Source: Streptomyces guryensis
GTDB lineage: Bacteria > Actinomycetota > Actinomycetes > Streptomycetales > Streptomycetaceae
NCBI RefSeq assembly: GCF_021261325.1
Contig: NZ_JAJSBI010000037.1
Span: forward strand, 1 to 64,000
Length of the DNA stretch: 64,000 nucleotides
Reading direction: 5' to 3'
Within the stretch, counting starts at the first letter, position 1. Every line of letters starts with the position of its first letter. Position numbers and translations under genes: made by a program. This document shows positions 17,215 to 25,820 of this stretch, one piece after another. The notes beneath the pieces were generated by a model, which did not search any database, was not told the origin of the DNA, and saw only the letters and a list, made by a program, of their open reading frames with translations.

Positions 17215-18023
17215 CGCACCACCGGGGCCAGCGGCGCGTACGTTTCCTGGTTGGACTTGCCGCCCATGAAGTAATTCACCGTGACCTGCTCGGTGCACAC
17301 CACCTCGACGTTGTTCTTGAGCAGCAGATAGTTGAGCAGAGCGTCATCGCCGAGGCCGATCTTCTGCTTCCACCGGGAGAACTCCTCCGGGAACGGAATG
17401 CGTTCGAACAGTCGGCGGCGCACCATGAGCTCGTTCGTGTCGACGCGTCCCAGCAACACGCCGTTGAAGTGGACGCGGTCCCGCAGCACGTTGGATCCGG
17501 GCACGACGACGCCGGCGTCGACGAGCAGTGCATACGACTTGGCGCCGACCTTCTCGTCGTCGTTCCAGGGATCGACACCCTCGGGTATGTAGAACGGTGA
17601 CCCGTCGTCGTTGAGCAAACGCCGCCACCCGTGCGCCATTTCGGCGGTCGGGACCGCCTCCAGTGCTGCCACCAGAGAGCTGAGGTGGCCGGTGTCCCAG
17701 GTGTTGTCGTCGTCCAGGTGGGCGATCAGGTCAATGTCCGTGGCGGCCGCACCGAGGTTACGGAGCCGCGCGACCCGCGCCCATTGGTAGTCGTGCTGCA
17801 CCCGCGGATGCGACCGGGGGGTGGCGTTGATGACCGTGACGTGCGGGAACGCTTGGGTGAGCCGCGCGGCGAAACCGTCATCCGCCAGCACGGGGCAGTT
17901 GTCGCCGACGATGATGTGCTGGATCGTGACGTCGCGCTGCGCGGCGGCCGATGCCACGGCGCGCCACAACAGTTCCGGGCGGTTGCGGGTCGGGGTGACA
18001 ACCACGACGTCGGGTGTGCTCAT
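17211..18023 (-). CDS. GT2-type glycosyltransferase (paralogue of 28379-29179)
   Basis: 270 residues from ATG 18023, overlapping both neighbours by 4 bp (GMC oxidoreductase upstream, ABC-F downstream). GT-A start VVVVTPTRNRPELLWRAV, donor motif HIIVGDNCPVLADDG, acidic metal motif LIAHLDDDNTWD at about residue 103. It shares with the 28379 protein a distinctive middle block (HxWRRLLNDDGSPFY, NPW-like sequence, NxLRDxVxFNGVxxxRVDTNEL) and a C-terminal NYFMGGKSN/RYFMGGYSN motif. The pair probably acts on related acceptors, with each copy in one of the two divergent arms. Confidence 0.85.
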   Translation of the reverse strand: MSTPDVVVVTPTRNRPELLWRAVASAAAQRDVTIQHIIVGDNCPVLADDGFAARLTQAFPHVTVINATPRSHPRVQHDYQWARVARLRNLGAAATDIDLIAHLDDDNTWDTGHLSSLVAALEAVPTAEMAHGWRRLLNDDGSPFYIPEGVDPWNDDEKVGAKSYALLVDAGVVVPGSNVLRDRVHFNGVLLGRVDTNELMVRRRLFERIPFPEEFSRWKQKIGLGDDALLNYLLLKNNVEVVCTEQVTVNYFMGGKSNQETYAPLAPVVR

Positions 18024-19567
18024 GCGTGCCGCCCGCCCGTCGGCACCGCGGCACCCAGCCGGTCCGCCAGGACTGCGGCCAGGCGGCGGGACAGCGCCAT
18101 GGTGGTCAGCGAGGGATTCGCCGCGCCGATGCGAGGGAACGTCGCCGGACCACCCGCGTACAGGCCGGGGATTCGGGCGAATTCATGGTTCTCGGTCAGC
18201 ACGCCGCCCAGGGGCAGCGTCCCACCGTCGTGGTCTTCGGCGCCCAGAGCACTGGACCAGGTCTGGGGTCGGCCGACCGGGTACTTCTCGCGGTTGCGTG
18301 GCAGCACGGCGACGTTGGTGGCGAGCGGGTCGTCGTACTCGCCGAACGACAGGTCACCGTTGAGGCCGAAGGCTGTGGCGATGGCCGACCATACTCCGGT
18401 GAGTACCTCCCGTTGCGCGGCGACGACCGCCCGGCCGTCCGCCGATACGCTCGCGTGGACCCGAGTGGGCCACGGAAAGCCGTCCGACGGCAGGCATGCG
18501 ACGTAGCTGTCCGGGTCGGGAGACAACTCGCCGTTGATCTTCACATCCAGCACGAGCTCCTCCCGCGACACCCGCCACAGCGACACGAAGAGATTGCAGC
18601 GCGCCTCAGGAACCGGCACGTAGTAGGAGCCGGGCCGGAGTGGCAGGGGCCGCGGCACTGCGCCGGCGTCTATGCGCACGAAAAAGCCCTGGGCAAGATG
18701 GTCGGCGAGGCCACCCAACCGCGGCTCGGCACCTGTCTGCGTGCTCAGAGCCTGGATCGCGAGCCGGCTGTTCTCCACCGTGCCGGCACACAGGACGACC
18801 GCCTCGGCAGCCACTTCCGTCGGCTGCCCGGTGTGCGCGTCGGCCACCACCGCGCCAGCTGCCCGGCCGCCGCGGAAAGACACGTTCCGCACCTGGCTGT
18901 CGACCAGGAAGCGCACGGACCCGGGTATCTCACCAACGACGCCGGTAACCGGGTCGCGCCAGTGATCGAGCGGTGAGTACGCCGACCAGCGACCCGGCAC
19001 CTCCGGGTGCGTACGGGAGGCGCGGGGTGTTGCTCGCAACGTGTATCCGCCCAGGTGCCGGACCGGGCCGGGAGACGCAACCGTCCCGTCCGACCAGGTG
19101 AGCCCGAGCTCTGTGGTCACTCGTTCGTAGAGCGACGGGCCGCCATGCCATGAGGAGCAGAGGTCCTCGACGACCGCCGCCGGCCAGTGCTCGAGGTCCA
19201 GCGCCCAGGACTCGAGAGGCAGGGTTACGCCGTACCAGTAGAGGGACCGGCCGCCGACCCGCGCGCGGATGCCGGCGTTTCCGGAGAAGTGCCGGTGACT
19301 GCCGGACTCCCAGGGGCGCTGGTGATATCGATCCCGCCCGGGATTGAGCCACAGGTCGACGGCGGTGTCCGGGTCGTGGACGATGTTGGTATGCCGTAGA
19401 TCACCGGCGGGTCCGCCCTCGATCACGAGGATATCGTCCACGCCGTGCCCGGCGAGGTGGCGGGCCGTCTCAAGTCCGGCGAAACCGGCACCGACGATCA
19501 CTACGCGGGCCCGTGACGGCGCCGGACCGGCTTCGATCAGGCTGTGTCTCGCGCGGTCATCGGTCAT
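18020..19567 (-). CDS. GMC-type FAD-dependent oxidoreductase
   Basis: 515 residues from ATG 19567 (GGACAGAGG three to nine bases upstream). The longer frame to 19840 has no coding character. Residues ~18-48 hold the FAD motif VVIVGAGFAGLETARHLAGHGVDDILVIEGG written with glycines in GxGxxG order. The GMC-like block GIRARVGGRSLYWYG follows, then VVLCAGTVENSRLAIQA. The C-terminal GPATFPRIGAANPSLTTMALSRRLA is typical of this family. It oxidises an alcohol, perhaps a sugar or glyceryl hydroxyl. It overlaps the following GT2 by 4 bp and is 310 bp behind the MFS gene. Confidence 0.85.
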   Translation of the reverse strand: MTDDRARHSLIEAGPAPSRARVVIVGAGFAGLETARHLAGHGVDDILVIEGGPAGDLRHTNIVHDPDTAVDLWLNPGRDRYHQRPWESGSHRHFSGNAGIRARVGGRSLYWYGVTLPLESWALDLEHWPAAVVEDLCSSWHGGPSLYERVTTELGLTWSDGTVASPGPVRHLGGYTLRATPRASRTHPEVPGRWSAYSPLDHWRDPVTGVVGEIPGSVRFLVDSQVRNVSFRGGRAAGAVVADAHTGQPTEVAAEAVVLCAGTVENSRLAIQALSTQTGAEPRLGGLADHLAQGFFVRIDAGAVPRPLPLRPGSYYVPVPEARCNLFVSLWRVSREELVLDVKINGELSPDPDSYVACLPSDGFPWPTRVHASVSADGRAVVAAQREVLTGVWSAIATAFGLNGDLSFGEYDDPLATNVAVLPRNREKYPVGRPQTWSSALGAEDHDGGTLPLGGVLTENHEFARIPGLYAGGPATFPRIGAANPSLTTMALSRRLAAVLADRLGAAVPTGGRHA

Positions 19568-19877
19568 GGTCCTCTGTCCTTCTCGCGGTCGGATGCGTCT
19601 CACACCGCATGGGCGGCGCTGGTCGCTGGCGGCGGTCATGTCGGTTTGTGTCCCGGCGCCACCACGTGGGCGGTGATGCCGTCTGGTGCCGACTCCCTGG
19701 TGAGCGAACGGGCATAGACCGATCAACCCTCCTCTGGCGGCCGCGTAGTCGAGCCCGACCTCCTGCCATGGCGAGGGAGGAGAGGAACAAGCGCCGGGCG
19801 CCGACCCTGGCCGGGGCGGTACGCCGGGCCCCCGGCACACACCGGTCGGGTTTGTGTCCCGATCAGCCGGAACGGAT
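19568..19877. other. 310-bp gap, no gene seen
   Basis: It lies between the MFS and GMC genes on the same strand. I looked for a small carrier protein (a DSL motif with a serine) in all frames and saw none. It may hold a second promoter; no LacI-type palindrome is present. Confidence 0.45.
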
Positions 19878-21188
19878 TCAACCTGCGGCGTCGGCGGCCG
19901 GCACCGCTCCTTGCGGACGGGCGGCCGTGGTGCGTTCCGGCCGCGGGGTGAAGAAGCTGCGGGTCAGCAGCAGGATCGGCAACGCCATCACGCCAGCGAT
20001 GACCGCGACCGAGACACCCAGCCGACCCGGTGCGACCAGCAACCCGGCCACGGTGGCTCCGAGCAGGACGAAAACGTCGTTGGTCGGCAGCAGCATCGAG
20101 TAGTAATGCGTCAGTTCGCGCTCGGTAAATCGTGCCTGGACCTCGGCCATGTAGACCGCCGTCGCCACGGATTCCAGAATGCCTCCGGCCACCAGCAGAC
20201 CTATGGCGAGCGCCGGCGCGTGGGCAAGAAGCAGAAGCAACCAGCACACCGCTTCGAGCACGTTGCCGAGAATGTACATCAGGCCCGGACTGAACCGCGT
20301 GAGCCGCCCGGCCAGAATACCTCCGACCGCACCACCAAGACCCATCGCGGCGATCAGATATCCCAGCATTCCGTCGATCTGCGGGAACCGGATGCGGGCG
20401 AAAGCGGGAACGAAGACGGAATTCATGCCGACGACGAAGACATAGGTGAATGCCGTGAGCGTGAGGCCGAAGACCATCCCATCGCCACGGATGATGGCGA
20501 GAAGGTCCCGAGGATTGTCCAGAAACAATCGGCGCAGGATCCCCAGGGGAGACTTTGGCATTCTGGGCGCCGCCGCGCCGGCCACCGAAGTGGGCTTGTC
20601 CTTGGGACCGGGAAACGGCCCCACCAGTAGTCCAGACGCGATGAGCGCCGTGGCCGCCTCGGCGAAGAACAACATGGAAATGGTCCCGAAGGCGAGGGTC
20701 GGGCCGACCACCACCGGGCCCAACAGGGAGGCTGCCCGCTGGGCCGTGACGATCAACCCGTTCGATGCGAGTTCGCGGCCGTCCGGGGTCACCCGAGTTC
20801 GCAGCGCCAGCCGGGCCGGCGCCAGAAACATCGTGGTGAGGCCGATCAGGAACGACAGGACCTGGATCTGCCACAGCGCGCCGGTGAACGGGATCGCGAT
20901 GGCGATGAGGGCACTCACGACCGAGGCCAGGACGGACACGGCGCGGGGGTCCCGACGCCGGACCACTTCGGACACGACCGTGCCGAGCACGATGTTCGGG
21001 ATGAGCCGGATCCCGAGCGTGAGCCCGAAGTCGAGTCCCAGGCCGAACCGGTCCAGCAGGAAGATGGGCAGGGCGACGCCGGTTATTGCGGTGCCGAGCT
21101 GACTGATCGCGATGCTGACGACCAAGCGGGAGAGGCCGGGCTCGCGCCAGAGGGGCGACTTCGCACGGCTCGCTGACTCAGCGCTCAT
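19878..21188 (-). CDS. MFS transporter, probable product exporter
   Basis: 436 residues from ATG 21188 (GGAG eight bases upstream; the upstream frame to 21332 passes through the operator and is rejected). About ten to twelve hydrophobic segments occur, with the central basic loop (RRLFLDNPRDLLAIIRGDG) after segment six typical of MFS_3/enterobactin-exporter-like drug pumps. It is the first gene of the leftward arm. A perfect LacI-family palindrome ends 27 bp before its start, where bound repressor would cover the promoter. It likely exports the cluster product. Confidence 0.9.
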   Translation of the reverse strand: MSAESASRAKSPLWREPGLSRLVVSIAISQLGTAITGVALPIFLLDRFGLGLDFGLTLGIRLIPNIVLGTVVSEVVRRRDPRAVSVLASVVSALIAIAIPFTGALWQIQVLSFLIGLTTMFLAPARLALRTRVTPDGRELASNGLIVTAQRAASLLGPVVVGPTLAFGTISMLFFAEAATALIASGLLVGPFPGPKDKPTSVAGAAAPRMPKSPLGILRRLFLDNPRDLLAIIRGDGMVFGLTLTAFTYVFVVGMNSVFVPAFARIRFPQIDGMLGYLIAAMGLGGAVGGILAGRLTRFSPGLMYILGNVLEAVCWLLLLLAHAPALAIGLLVAGGILESVATAVYMAEVQARFTERELTHYYSMLLPTNDVFVLLGATVAGLLVAPGRLGVSVAVIAGVMALPILLLTRSFFTPRPERTTAARPQGAVPAADAAG

Positions 21189-21214
21189 GCGGACAACTCC
21201 GCAGCCAGAGGCGG

Positions 21215-21228
21215 TGAGAGCGCTCTCA
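21215..21228. promoter_or_regulatory. LacI-family operator at the MFS promoter
   Basis: TGAGAGCGCTCTCA, a perfect palindrome, is 27-40 bp upstream of the MFS start codon. It has the same 14-bp core as the operator of the sugar-binding-protein gene at 43497-43512. Confidence 0.85.
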
Positions 21229-21506
21229 TTACGGGCCGGATGAGCATGTGAAGTCCTTTCCACCGTTGAAGCGATCAGGCGCAGGAGCGATGATCCTGCA
21301 CTGACGGCAGCCGAACCGCCACTGTCCGCCACACCTCAGCGCTCGGCGCCGCATTCGTGGCGCGGCACCTTCTCGAGCGGCCTTGAGACGCCGCGTATCT
21401 AGGCCCCTGGTTCGCACGCTGCGGACGCTCACAGGCCGGAACATCGAGAGGTGCTTGCAGGCACGGCCTGTATCTCTACTGGGCCGAGACGCCTCTCGTC
21501 AAGATC

Positions 21507-21520
21507 CGAGAGCGCTCTCA
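21507..21520. promoter_or_regulatory. LacI-family operator facing the rightward arm
   Basis: CGAGAGCGCTCTCA, palindromic except for the outer pair, lies 528 bp before the aldehyde dehydrogenase start and about 290 bp from the MFS operator. The spacing would allow looping between the two sites or independent control of a rightward promoter. Confidence 0.75.
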
Positions 21521-22047
21521 GGCGGAGCCTTGACGTGAACCCACAGTGCTGCGTACAACTGTTCCCAGCCAAGGCGCGACCGCCCGGAAGCGGTCCCAGC
21601 GCGAGACCTGACGTGTGTCCGGCGAACTACGCAGCACTTTTCAAAAACTGGCGAGTTTCAGTGCCGCCGACAGGGGATGATCGACGTCTTGGTTTTCTGC
21701 GTCGGGGTCAACAGGCTGTCCCGAGTCAGCGGTGCAGGGTCCTCCCACACGAGTCCCCAGCCGGATTTTATTGCCGGGGATTTGAAGTCTCCACACGTTC
21801 ATTGCTTTCGAGGGTGTCGACGGCGTACTTCCTTGGCCGGACGTCCCACAGCCACTCCCTGATGGAGCGTTCACGGGATGCCGTGGAGGACGGCGCGTTG
21901 ATCAACTACCATGCGCTCGGCCCTGTTACGGATGGCATTTGCTCTGCCTCCGGAGAAGCGAATGACCAATCTTCCGGCGACCTTTCGGATACATGCCAGC
22001 TTCACCGGTCTCTTCTGTCCTCACCGTCAGAACTACGGGGAATCACA

Positions 22048-23337
22048 ATGAACTCCCGCCATACCCGTGCGTCCAACTTCCTCCTGTTCACTCACCGCGA
22101 CGCCGGCGACGATCGTAATGCAGCCAAATACTGCCAAGACCTCATCGACACGATGCTACGGCGGCAGGACGAGCTCATCGGCGCACTGACCGACATCGCC
22201 ACCCACGACAGCGCCTCCGACGAATTGCACCGCTCGATCCAGGCCCTCGCCGGGGCCCGCTGGGAACTGGCGCGGAACCGGCCGGAAACGCTTGACCTGC
22301 TCGGGGTGTTCTTGCCGTCGAACAACATCCTGTACTCGTACACGCTCATGTGCCTCATCCCGGCCCTGTACTGCCGGCGCATCGAGATCCGGCCGTCCAG
22401 CCGCGTGAAGGGCGTCATCGAGACCGTGCACGAGATCCTCGCACCGGTTGTCCGGGAGCGTGGGAGAGGCCAGTTGGCGCTCACGCGCGCATCCCAGCGC
22501 GACTTCGTGCGGTCGTGCGGCGAGGCCGACGGCGTCATCTTCACCGGCCGGTACGAGAACGGTCTCGAGATCGCGTCCCGGGTGTCCAGCCGGACCAGGC
22601 TGCTGCTGTTCGGATCGGGCCCCAACCCCTTCGTCGTGGGCCCCGAGGCGAGCGCCGACGCAGCCGTCCACGACCTCCTGCGCAGCCGGCTCTACAACTC
22701 CGGTCAGGACTGCCTGTGTCCCGACGCGATGTTCGTGCACCGGGACCGGCTCAGCGAGGTGGTGACGCATCTGGGCGAGCGCCTGGCGGAGATACCCATC
22801 GCCGACCGGCGCGATCCAGAGGCACGGGTGACGCCGCTCGTCTACGACGACGCCGTCCAGGGCGCCGCGGCGTTCCTCGACCGGCACCGCGACCTGGTCC
22901 GGTTCGGCGGGACGGTCGACGTGGCGGCCCGAACGGTCGCACCCTCGATCGTGGTCGCCGACTTGCACCCGGGTCTGCGACCGCCGGAGTTCTTCTCGCC
23001 GGTGTTCCTGGTGTGCGCCTACGACGACGCCGCACAGATCACTCAGTGGGCCACCGCCCCGGAGGAGCTGGCCCGCGGCATGTACATGTCCGTGTATGGC
23101 GAGCCGGAACTCCAGTCCCCCGTGATCGGCACCAGCATCGTGTGCCGGGACTGCACCACGTTCGACATCGAGGACGGCAACCGGCCGTTCGGCGGCTATG
23201 GCGCCCACGCCAGCAGCGTGCACGAACACGGACGGCTGGCCGCCCGCCCGCTGCTGGTCTCGGCGGAGTTCGGCACCGGTCGTCCAGGGCGGGCCCTCGC
23301 CACGGCGGGGACGACCGCGGCGAGGGAATCGGCATGA
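22048..23337 (+). CDS. Aldehyde-dehydrogenase-superfamily enzyme
   Basis: 429 residues from ATG 22048 (CGGGGA six bases upstream). Features of the fold include FGSGPNPFVVGPEASADAA and the catalytic-Cys block YNSGQDCLCPDAMFVH, where the family motif is GQ-x-C. A C-terminal GGYGAHASSVHEHGRLAARP is also present. It is shorter than usual (about 430 against 480-500); the N-terminal cofactor domain seems reduced, and the catalytic Glu region (LFGSGP) is atypical. It oxidises or reduces an aldehyde, possibly as an acyl-forming step. It overlaps the next gene by ATGA. Confidence 0.8.
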   Translation: MNSRHTRASNFLLFTHRDAGDDRNAAKYCQDLIDTMLRRQDELIGALTDIATHDSASDELHRSIQALAGARWELARNRPETLDLLGVFLPSNNILYSYTLMCLIPALYCRRIEIRPSSRVKGVIETVHEILAPVVRERGRGQLALTRASQRDFVRSCGEADGVIFTGRYENGLEIASRVSSRTRLLLFGSGPNPFVVGPEASADAAVHDLLRSRLYNSGQDCLCPDAMFVHRDRLSEVVTHLGERLAEIPIADRRDPEARVTPLVYDDAVQGAAAFLDRHRDLVRFGGTVDVAARTVAPSIVVADLHPGLRPPEFFSPVFLVCAYDDAAQITQWATAPEELARGMYMSVYGEPELQSPVIGTSIVCRDCTTFDIEDGNRPFGGYGAHASSVHEHGRLAARPLLVSAEFGTGRPGRALATAGTTAARESA

Positions 23338-23957
23338 TCGGAACGCGCTGCACGGCCGTGCTGGCCGCGCGCTCCGCGGGATCGGCATCGCCGCGTCTCG
23401 CCGCTCTCCACCCCGACATCCCGATGCGCGCCCTCACCCCGGTGCCGGCGCGGCAGGTCGTCCGGCAGGTGATGAGGGAGGCCCTCGACCACATCGTCGG
23501 CCCGGACCGGCGCCGGGTGCCCGCCTTCGTCGCCGCAGCGCCGTACGTCACGTACACGGCGACGTATTTCGCCGAGCGTCACGAGGATCCGGCCCGACGC
23601 CTACGCCCGTCGCATTCGATCCAGATGGAGTGCTCGCGCCTTGTCCAGGGCCTGGACGACGATCTCGACCAGGCGAACCGCTGGGCGGGTGACCTCTTCA
23701 TCCTCTGCACCCCAGAGTTGGACGTGCGGCAGTCGGTCCAGGGGGCCGAAGCCGCGCTCGCCGTCGGAGCCCAGGCAGCGCTGGTCTGCGACATCACGGT
23801 TACTCCCCCCTGGGATCCGGACCGCAAGCCGGCCGCCCTGTCCGCTGCCGCGATGCTGCTGGTGCGCGCAACGGCTGGCGCCGCGACGGGCGACCTTGCG
23901 CTGTGGCCACCGGCCGCGGCGGCACATCAGACCACGGCCGCCGAAACACCCGCTTGA
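23334..23957 (+). CDS. Short ketosynthase-like protein of unknown function
   Basis: 207 residues from ATG 23334, overlapping the aldehyde dehydrogenase stop. The block PSHSIQMECSRLVQGLDDDLDQANRWAG followed by LAVGAQAALVCDITVTPPW resembles the Cys-helix and following strand of the N-terminal half of thiolase/KS-fold enzymes, with Cys in the right place. The C-terminal half that would carry the two catalytic histidines is missing. It may be a non-catalytic partner for the full KS at 27177, like a chain-length-factor half, or an unrelated protein. It is followed by a 102-bp gap. Confidence 0.4.
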   Translation: MIGTRCTAVLAARSAGSASPRLAALHPDIPMRALTPVPARQVVRQVMREALDHIVGPDRRRVPAFVAAAPYVTYTATYFAERHEDPARRLRPSHSIQMECSRLVQGLDDDLDQANRWAGDLFILCTPELDVRQSVQGAEAALAVGAQAALVCDITVTPPWDPDRKPAALSAAAMLLVRATAGAATGDLALWPPAAAAHQTTAAETPA

Positions 23958-24059
23958 GACCCCCCTGTGGGCGTCGGGCCTTCAACCTCCGCCCGGGACC
24001 CGGTCTCATGACAGTCCTCGACGGACAAGGACTCAATCATTCCCGGAACGGGACCTCTG

Positions 24060-25820
24060 ATGAAGGAAGGCAGTGCCATCAGCACCCTGGGATCGGTCAC
24101 CAACCCCGGTACTGCGAGCCCCGAGGCCGCGACGGCGACCTGCTGGCCGGTAGCGGCCCGGACGCTGCGGGACGCCGGCTGCGAGGTCGTGATCGGACTG
24201 CCCGCGGACGAGCCGGGTCTGCTCGACGCGGCAGCTTCAACCGACGGCCTCACCGCGGTCCCGGTGCGCGATCAGCGGGTCGGCGCCTGCGCCGCCGTGG
24301 CGGCCGCGATGCTGACCCGCCGTCCGGTCGTTCTCGCGCTCACCACCGGACCGGCTTTCACCAACGCTCTCACGGGCCTGCTCGAGGGCATGTCGCTGGG
24401 GGCGCCGGTCATCGTTGTGACTGTTCGTATCGCCGCGAATGAGATCGGCAGGGGAGGGTTCCAGGAGACCGATCACCGCTCGCTGGCCCAGTCGGTGGTC
24501 AAGGACCATCTCGTCGTCGCCACCGGAGACACCCTGCAGTGGGCGCTCCGCCGAGCGGCCCACCTCGCTGTGAACGGCAAGCCGGGACCGGTGCTGGTCG
24601 AGATCAGTGCCGAGACCGCAACGTCGACCGACGCTGTCGCTTGCGCGCCGTACGCCGCCCCGGTGAGGGCGTTGCGGTCCCACCCCGATCCCGCCGATGT
24701 CGCCGAAGCGCTGGCCGTGATGGCGCAGGCACGCCGGCCTCTGGTACTCGCCGGCGGAGGTGTCCGCGCGGCGGACGCAGCGGCATCGCTGCGCATGCTG
24801 GCGACGGAGTGGGGCGCGGCCACCGCCACGACGGCCTCCGGGCGCGGCACCTTCGACGAACTGGATCCGCACTGCTTCGGCCTCGTCGGCCTGTACGCCA
24901 CTCCGCCGCTGACCACCGCGCTCGCCGACGTCGACGTCGTGCTGGCCATCGGCACGGCGCTGGAGGAGACCGTCCGCATGGGATGGGACCTCGATCGCGT
25001 CCGGCTCATCCACGCCGACGTCGACGCATCGACGTTCCACCGGGCCGTACCCGCCGAGATCACGCTGCTGGGCGACGCCAGGCTCACCACCGAGGCTCTG
25101 CGGGCGGCGTGGGCCAGGCAGGGCGACGACATCGCGGGGCAGGACGGTCGTACCGGGTGGCGGAGGACGGTGGCCGCTGCGCGGCGAGCGCTGGATGCCG
25201 ACGCAAAGGCGGTGACGTTCGCTGAGTCACCTACCCGGGCCGTCCTGCGTGTCCTTCCGGACCTGTTCCCCGACGCCGTGCTGGTGCAGGAGAACGGGCT
25301 GCACGACATCTGGGGCTACCACATCTCGGCTCTGACCCTGCCCGCCGACTTTCCCATCGTCGGCCCGGGCGAGCAGACCATGATGGGTTTCGGCCTCCCG
25401 GCAGCCGTCGGTGTGGCCGCCACGCGGCCGGGCCGCCCGGTCGTGCTCGTCTGCGGTGACGGCGCGTTCGCCATGAGCGCGAATACGCTGCCGACCGCCG
25501 CCGAACTCGGGTGCCCGCTGGTGATGGTGGTCTTCGACAACAACGGATTCGGCTGGCCACGATTCCTGCGGCGGCAGGACGGACATCCCTCCGCCCAGGT
25601 CGACTTCCGTACTTGTCTGCCCATGGCTGCCCTGGTGGAGGCCATCGGCGGGATCACTGCGACCGTCACCGACGAGGAATCCCTGCGCTCGGTCATGGAG
25701 CGTGCCCGCACCGCGGTTGACGCCGGGCGACCGGCGCTCGTGGTCGTGCCGGTGGACGACGACGACGTTCCGGTGGGCATCCGCCGGATCTTCGGTATGG
25801 AGGGAGCGGAATCATGCTGA
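24060..25820 (+). CDS. Thiamine-diphosphate-dependent enzyme, acetolactate-synthase type
   Basis: 586 residues from ATG 24060 (weak upstream site). The three-domain POX/AHAS layout is present. The N-terminal Pyr domain has TTGPAFTNALTGLLEGMSLG and GGFQETDH. A central domain has PLVLAGGGVRAADA. The C-terminal PP domain has the ThDP motif CGDGAFAMSANTL running to VVFDNNGFG. Where family members have the activating Glu (RHEQ), this protein reads RDQR. The residue aligned with Glu is then Gln, an unusual change seen only rarely in ThDP enzymes. It should form a C-C bond from a 2-keto acid or aldehyde. It overlaps the ligase gene by 7 bp. Confidence 0.85.
   Translation: MKEGSAISTLGSVTNPGTASPEAATATCWPVAARTLRDAGCEVVIGLPADEPGLLDAAASTDGLTAVPVRDQRVGACAAVAAAMLTRRPVVLALTTGPAFTNALTGLLEGMSLGAPVIVVTVRIAANEIGRGGFQETDHRSLAQSVVKDHLVVATGDTLQWALRRAAHLAVNGKPGPVLVEISAETATSTDAVACAPYAAPVRALRSHPDPADVAEALAVMAQARRPLVLAGGGVRAADAAASLRMLATEWGAATATTASGRGTFDELDPHCFGLVGLYATPPLTTALADVDVVLAIGTALEETVRMGWDLDRVRLIHADVDASTFHRAVPAEITLLGDARLTTEALRAAWARQGDDIAGQDGRTGWRRTVAAARRALDADAKAVTFAESPTRAVLRVLPDLFPDAVLVQENGLHDIWGYHISALTLPADFPIVGPGEQTMMGFGLPAAVGVAATRPGRPVVLVCGDGAFAMSANTLPTAAELGCPLVMVVFDNNGFGWPRFLRRQDGHPSAQVDFRTCLPMAALVEAIGGITATVTDEESLRSVMERARTAVDAGRPALVVVPVDDDDVPVGIRRIFGMEGAESC

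Larger units (their letters stand above)
21189..22047. promoter_or_regulatory. Divergent promoter region of the biosynthetic cluster
   Basis: About 860 bp lie between the outward-facing first genes of the two arms. Two LacI-type palindromes are at 21215-21228 and 21507-21520. A plus-strand frame is open from 21451 to the aldehyde dehydrogenase, but its residues upstream of 22048 are low-complexity, Ser-rich and not protein-like. I treat it as untranslated leader. GC is visibly lower near 21650-22050 than in the genes. Confidence 0.7.

Noticed and set aside
15574..17274. 566-codon plus-strand frame
   Set aside because: Antisense shadow of the ABC-F gene; its periodic Arg/Gly/Val content follows from the GC bias.
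19568..19840. Longer start for the GMC oxidoreductase
   Set aside because: The residues before ATG 19567 are Arg/Gly-rich and unlike the family, while ATG 19567 has a good ribosome site.
21451..22047. Long N-terminal extension of the aldehyde dehydrogenase
   Set aside because: The frame is open but reads as low-complexity Ser/Arg sequence, crosses an operator and has no family match. ATG 22048 has a better site and begins the recognisable fold.
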